DNA from: Candida dubliniensis CD36
Taxonomy: Eukaryota > Ascomycota > Pichiomycetes > Serinales > Debaryomycetaceae
Assembly (NCBI RefSeq): GCF_000026945.1
Contig: NC_012867.1
Span: forward strand, 1,550,001-1,614,000
Length of the DNA: 64,000 bases
Direction of reading: 5' to 3'
In this document: positions 59,490-64,000 of the stretch, piece after piece
Numbering within the stretch: position 1 is the first letter of the stretch
How the letters are laid out: every line of letters starts with the position of its first letter
The notes under the pieces: generated by a model
The model's input: the letters and a program-made list of their open reading frames with translations, nothing else
The model's database searches: none
Told to the model about the DNA's origin: nothing
Position numbers and translations under genes: made by a program

Positions 59490-62359
59490 TTTGATACCAT
59501 GATTAGAATCGAGGAGTACTGGAGAAGTGAAGCCAAATGAAAAAAAAAAAAAGAAAAAACGTTATGGGATCCTTTTGGGAGGGTTATTGTATTAAGCTCA
59601 GAGTGTGTTCCTTTTTGTTTATGTTTGATCTTCTTAAGAACAAGTAATTGTTCCCTCTTTTTATAGAAACAGAATTGCACTGGGAAGGAGGGCCTAAGGG
59701 TAAGGCAACAAATTATGTACAAGATAAACAGGGAAAGTTTTGGTTTCGAAATGTTAATTGTCTCCAGTAGAACAAGTATGGATCTTAATTATAGTCAGGT
59801 TCTCGGAATCATATACTTGGAGTATCCGTGGATATATGGACTAAAGGTCTTTCAAAACGAGTTTTTTTTTTTTTTTAGTAGGCCCTTTGATATACAATAT
59901 TAGTTTGATAAATACTCTTGAATTAGAATACGGTGCCACAGTTCTGTTACTTGGACATGTAAAGAATACTAGACTGTTGTTTGATTATAACCCCAGAAAC
60001 ACTTGTACATATATACATGAGAAGAGAAAGAAAAAAAAAAACCTTGCAAGAATAATCGTATGCATATATTCTCCCTTGTTTGTGGTTTTGTAAATGTCTT
60101 AATTCTTATTAGTAGAACTAGATTTTTTTAACGTGATTACTGTAAACAATACAAATATAAAAATAATAAAAGAAAAGAAAAATCAGATAGAGGTTTGTGG
60201 GAATCATTGTATGTCTACTACGTGTCATGGAATTTATAATTTGTTTGACCTTCTGTGATTGCAAAAGAGATCTATCAACACATAGAATCCCTAATGAATT
60301 ATTATGCCCACAAAAGAAAAGCCTTGATTGAGATTTGTGTTACTTATATTCTTCATGATTTAAAACTTTAATAATAAAGACTTTCCCAAGTTATAATAAA
60401 AAAGTACAATTGTTTGTGCACAAGTAATATCAATTGTAAACATACGAATACAAGGGATACAAATAAAACAAAACAAAAAAAAAAAAAGACAATGGAAAAT
60501 GCAAAAAAGAAAAGAGACAACCTAATGACAGCAAATGGCTATAAGAAAAGAGACATTTGATAAAACCAAATTATAGTTTTTATCATTGGTATGCTTGAAT
60601 TGTTATTTTTCAATAAAAGTTTGAATGTGAAATGGAAACAGTTGGATGGACGTCTTAAAGTGTTATTGATTATGACAAAAGAAAGCATTATCACTATTCT
60701 AACAAAGTATTCTCCGGGTTTGGGAAACAGTATCTTCTCAACAAAAGGCGAACAAAAACTGGAAGAGTCTAGCCGAGGGTAAGGATATTCGGATAGGCTC
60801 TAAACAAATGTATAATTGATAGAATTTCTTATATACAATGAAAATTTAAGTAATGATACTCCGGAAATTAGTGTTTTGGTAGTGTTCCTGTAATGAATGC
60901 AAAAAAAAAAAATGAGAAAAAGCCAAAACAGCAACACTACAACTTCTATAACAAAACGTTTCAAGTGCAAAAAAAAAAAAAAGATAACGCATTGTTGATG
61001 ATAATAACTACAATTCTGTGGGAAAGAAAATATACCAGATGATAGCTGTCTTCAGAAATATAAAGGCTGTTAACCACTGTTGCTTCAAGGCTGTATTCCT
61101 TTTGTGTCAATTAGCTGCAAAAAGTGAATAAAAAGTGTGTAAGTTTTAACTTTGTTGCTAAAGAAAAAAAAAATGTTGCACAAAAAAAAGCTGAGACGAA
61201 AACAACAAGTCACATTAGAAACACGTTTTTTAACATGTAGGATTTCAGAATCAAACGTTCTTGCAATCCAAGGTTTTCGTTTGTTTACGTATATTCCTGA
61301 TCTTCAAAAGCTAAGCATTAATATAGGTAGAACTTATGATAATGCTCATTTCTTCTTAGCAATACCACATGAACTTATTATGCAACCTCTCAAGCACTAA
61401 CCCAATTTAGCTATAGCATCGACTTCAAGCAATGTTTTAAATCGACTCTTGGAAATTCTAAACGATCAACACACAGTTGTGATAGGCTATCTGGAACAAT
61501 ACACTATTGTTGTCGGTTAAATGTTTACCCCAAACTCCAATGAGAAAAAAAGTTGGGCCAATTTGCTGAGCTTGTTTGTAGACGTTGAAACATGGTTGTG
61601 GCTTATAAAATCAATTCTAGAATAAATTTAGCACAACCCAAGGGGGTATATTTGTATAATCGTTAAGCTTCTTGTGTTCTTAGACCCCACATGAGGGTTA
61701 GTAAAAGAATATGCCTTGTGAATGATCTTTTGCGTGGGCAGATTTCCGTGCTTCAACATTTGCAACATAGATAATAAATGGGATCGGATCCAAAACTTAA
61801 ATTTGATAGTATCCCCCCAAAAAGGGTTTGAACCAGATACTACTGAATTATGCATGCAGACTAAATAGTTCTAATGTTATCGTAGTAACTGCGATAAAGA
61901 AAATACGTATACAACTTCAGTCATGACATCAAACATTCAAAACTTTTGTGAGGCCAGTTAGACAGGAAAGCAAAGCCAATACAAAACTCATTCTGGCCTC
62001 GTCATAGTGTATAGTTAGTCTAAGCATTACGTAATCCTGACAGAATGAAACGCAATGAGATTTTAAAAGCTGGCTAGAGGGAGTTTTTACTTATGTAAAG
62101 GCTATTGTCTCTCTCTATTAGGTTTTTTGGTTTCGAGATATGCTGTAGCTATCCACCTTGATCACTTGAAATCCCAGTCTCATAGTCAGTGTCTTGACAA
62201 CTTCTAATTATAGCACGAGCCGTACAGATCACGAAAAAAAAAAAATGAGTTCAACCCACCACTCATAAACTGACACGCCAAAAAAAAAAAAAACAGAATC
62301 TGGTCTGATACCAAACATTTTCCTTACCTCAACACACATCACTTAGCACTCTTTATATT
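59490..62359. other. 2.9-kb intergenic region
   Basis: Holds the upstream DNA of the zinc-cluster-less gene and of the F-BAR gene, divergent. Frames at 60591-60782 and 61152-61400 look random. An imperfect hairpin at 61807-61842 contains a tRNA B-box-like motif (see findings). A runs near 60476-60487, 60901-60911, 60967-60981 and 62235-62244. No gene is supported. Confidence 0.45.
61807..61842 (-). repeat. Inverted repeat with B-box-like core
   Basis: Seven-base arms TAGTATC (61807-61813) and GATACTA (61836-61842) flank a core that on the minus strand reads GGTTCAAACC, matching the Pol III B-box pattern GWTCRANNC. There is no complete tRNA around it. Confidence 0.5.
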
Positions 62360-64000
62360 ATGTCATTTGCTGAAAGTTTTTGGACACCAGACTATGATCT
62401 GGGGTTTCGGCAGTTATTTATCCAATTGAATCAAGGGATCTTGGAAAACAATGATTTTGTTCGCTTAATCGAAAGACGGATGGAACTGGAAGTGATCTAT
62501 GGTAATTCATTGGAAACGATCATGACCGATTGCAAGCCGATCAACAAGAGACAACTGAACGAAGATTTTGTGTCCACCATCAAGAATGCATATACCAAAA
62601 TGAATGAGACTTTCTACAAACAAGGGGAATACCATTTGAACATTGCCGACAACATTGAAACAATTGTTCTCCAACCATTTAGCAAATGGTGTACTGAGCA
62701 CGAGCAGAGAGTCAGGTTCTCAGAGTCTACCTTGCAAGATAAATTAAAGGCGTTGAAGAATGCCCAATATCTGGTGGAAAAATTGCAAAAGAAGTATTTT
62801 AACAAGTGCCGAATGTTGGAGGAGTTCAAGTCCCACTACACCGAAGAAGAATTGCAAGAAGAGCTAAGCGATTTCTCGTTTCAAAAAGATCAAACTGCGA
62901 AAGCCAATACTAATGGTAATAAAGAGGAAGACGACAATGATAGTGGAGACGAAGAGATCTATGAGTTCACGCATGCAAAATACGATAGCAAACAAATGAG
63001 GGCATTGCTCAAGGCAATGCTTACAGAAGTCCCCATGGGTCCACACAAAGTTGCAATTTTAGGTACTTATCAAAATGTTTCTACTGGAAGCAACATCACC
63101 AAATGGTTGCTAGAGAACATGCCGGAGTTTAACAAGAACTTGGACAAGGCCGAAGTTTTTGGACAAGATTTAGTTCGAAATGAGTTTATTAGAATTGTTG
63201 GTTCGATCGGGAAGTCTTTCATCAACTCTTCTCAGTTTTATTACCAGTGGAGACCTGTTGCATTTGCCATTTCTGGTGTTGAGAACGAATATGCCACTGC
63301 AGATTCATCGTTGGCAAAGTCGTTGACGTTCAAATTTGATGATGTCAAGGAGGCTATAGGAGTGAGCACAGTTGATTTTAACGACAAGTCACAACTATCA
63401 AAGTTGATCAACGAAGTCAACCAGTTGGACAGCCAGTACTATGCACAAGTTGTTGAGTTGGATAAATTGAGGTGTGAGTATGAGGAGTTGGCAATGGATC
63501 ATTTGACATTCATGCAGAAATGTGAGTTGGATAGATTGAAGGCGATTAAGAAAGTGACATTTGATTTCCTTTCTAGTTTTGCCAACAAGATAAGCAGCTT
63601 AAAGACAATCAGTGACGATTTGGTTTTGTTGGAAGAGACGATCAATCCTGTGAACGACTTGAAGTTCTTGATTGAAAACTATGGGACAGGTAGATTCAAA
63701 CCCCAGGTCACATTATATGACAACTACTATGACTCTAATATCAACCAAACATTTGGTGTTGACTTGAGTGTTAAATCGAGGTTGGACAAAAAAGTTGTTC
63801 CGTACATTATTCAATGCATCTTAGGGCAATTAGATAGTGTGTATCCAGATTTGAAAAATGATGAGGAGAGAATCAATCTTTGGACGCAGCCGGTCCATCT
63901 TTCGAATGTGCACAAATTGAGGTCGCAGTTGAATGGAGTACAAGACCCCAATGAGATCACAGCGATCTTGAAAGAGTCACATCCGTTGCTTATAACCAAT
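62360..64000 (+). CDS. Rho GTPase-activating protein with F-BAR and DEP domains (partial)
   Basis: 5' part only, 547 codons, open to the window edge. F-BAR region at residues 1-210 (FWTPDYDLGFRQLFIQLNQG, then a long coiled coil); DEP domain near 208-310 (MRALLKAMLTEVPMGPHK, ITKWLLENMPEFN, FGQDLVRNEFI); second coiled part; then the start of a RhoGAP domain near 464 (FGVDLSVKSRLDKKVVPYII). This order is that of S. cerevisiae Rgd2 and YHR182W (Rgd3), which regulate Cdc42/Rho5 or Rho3 at sites of polarity. The arginine finger lies beyond the window, so activity cannot be judged. Confidence 0.88.
   Translation, partial: MSFAESFWTPDYDLGFRQLFIQLNQGILENNDFVRLIERRMELEVIYGNSLETIMTDCKPINKRQLNEDFVSTIKNAYTKMNETFYKQGEYHLNIADNIETIVLQPFSKWCTEHEQRVRFSESTLQDKLKALKNAQYLVEKLQKKYFNKCRMLEEFKSHYTEEELQEELSDFSFQKDQTAKANTNGNKEEDDNDSGDEEIYEFTHAKYDSKQMRALLKAMLTEVPMGPHKVAILGTYQNVSTGSNITKWLLENMPEFNKNLDKAEVFGQDLVRNEFIRIVGSIGKSFINSSQFYYQWRPVAFAISGVENEYATADSSLAKSLTFKFDDVKEAIGVSTVDFNDKSQLSKLINEVNQLDSQYYAQVVELDKLRCEYEELAMDHLTFMQKCELDRLKAIKKVTFDFLSSFANKISSLKTISDDLVLLEETINPVNDLKFLIENYGTGRFKPQVTLYDNYYDSNINQTFGVDLSVKSRLDKKVVPYIIQCILGQLDSVYPDLKNDEERINLWTQPVHLSNVHKLRSQLNGVQDPNEITAILKESHPLLITN

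Noticed and set aside
59447..59722. Possible upstream exon carrying a zinc cluster for the 57.7 kb gene
   Set aside because: Checked the minus strand upstream of 59489; no cysteine pattern of the Zn2Cys6 type was found.

Overview
The window is nuclear DNA from a budding yeast of the CTG (CUG-Ser) clade, most likely Candida albicans or its sister species C. dubliniensis. The evidence is AT-rich intergenic DNA with many poly-T/poly-A runs, nearly intron-free genes, large Q- and N-rich regulators, and a gene set I recall as neighbours in C. albicans: HGT14, FRE30, FRE7, PIF1, KSR1, LPD1, KGD2, ACE2, MNL1. I cannot separate the two species by eye. CTG codons should be read as serine. Several open frames begin at TTG or GTG, so I chose the first sensible ATG each time.

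Layout. 1-7 kb, all minus strand: a peroxisomal long-chain alcohol oxidase, the meiotic factor MND1 and a sugar-transporter-like MFS protein. 7.5-8.0 kb: a probable decayed gene. 8.2-13.7 kb: a tandem pair of ferric/cupric reductases. 14-28 kb: compact housekeeping genes, namely a degenerate mitochondrial DEAD-box-like protein, mitoribosomal uL29m and bL17m, LSM3, an orphan coiled-coil protein, SEC39, PIF1, MIC12 and 3-ketosphinganine reductase. 28-32.5 kb: LPD1 and KGD2, the E3 and E2 subunits of alpha-ketoglutarate dehydrogenase, transcribed divergently with a tRNA-Lys(UUU) gene between them.

33-39 kb: two zinc-finger regulators, ACE2 (cell separation) and MNL1 (stress response), facing each other. 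39.7-47 kb: a Kelch-repeat membrane protein, DSS4, an auxin-efflux-carrier-type transporter and glucokinase. 48-52 kb: an unrecognised Tyr/Gly-, Gln- and Pro-rich protein behind a 2 kb promoter region, SMB1 with an intron directly after its ATG, and a Rab11-type GTPase (YPT31). 52-60 kb: a Zn2Cys6 regulator and, 2.8 kb away on the same strand, a related protein with no zinc cluster. The right edge cuts an F-BAR/DEP/RhoGAP gene.

Functional links visible here: iron/copper uptake (FRE pair); TCA cycle (LPD1/KGD2); membrane traffic (SEC39, DSS4, YPT31); RNA processing (LSM3, SMB1); mitochondrial biogenesis (MRPL4, MRPL8, MIC12, PIF1, the DEAD-like protein). The points most worth checking are the broken upstream extension of ACE2, the zinc-cluster-less regulator paralog, the unrecognised low-complexity gene at 48.97 kb, the decayed gene at 7.5 kb and the run of four CTG codons beside the MNL1 glutamine tract.
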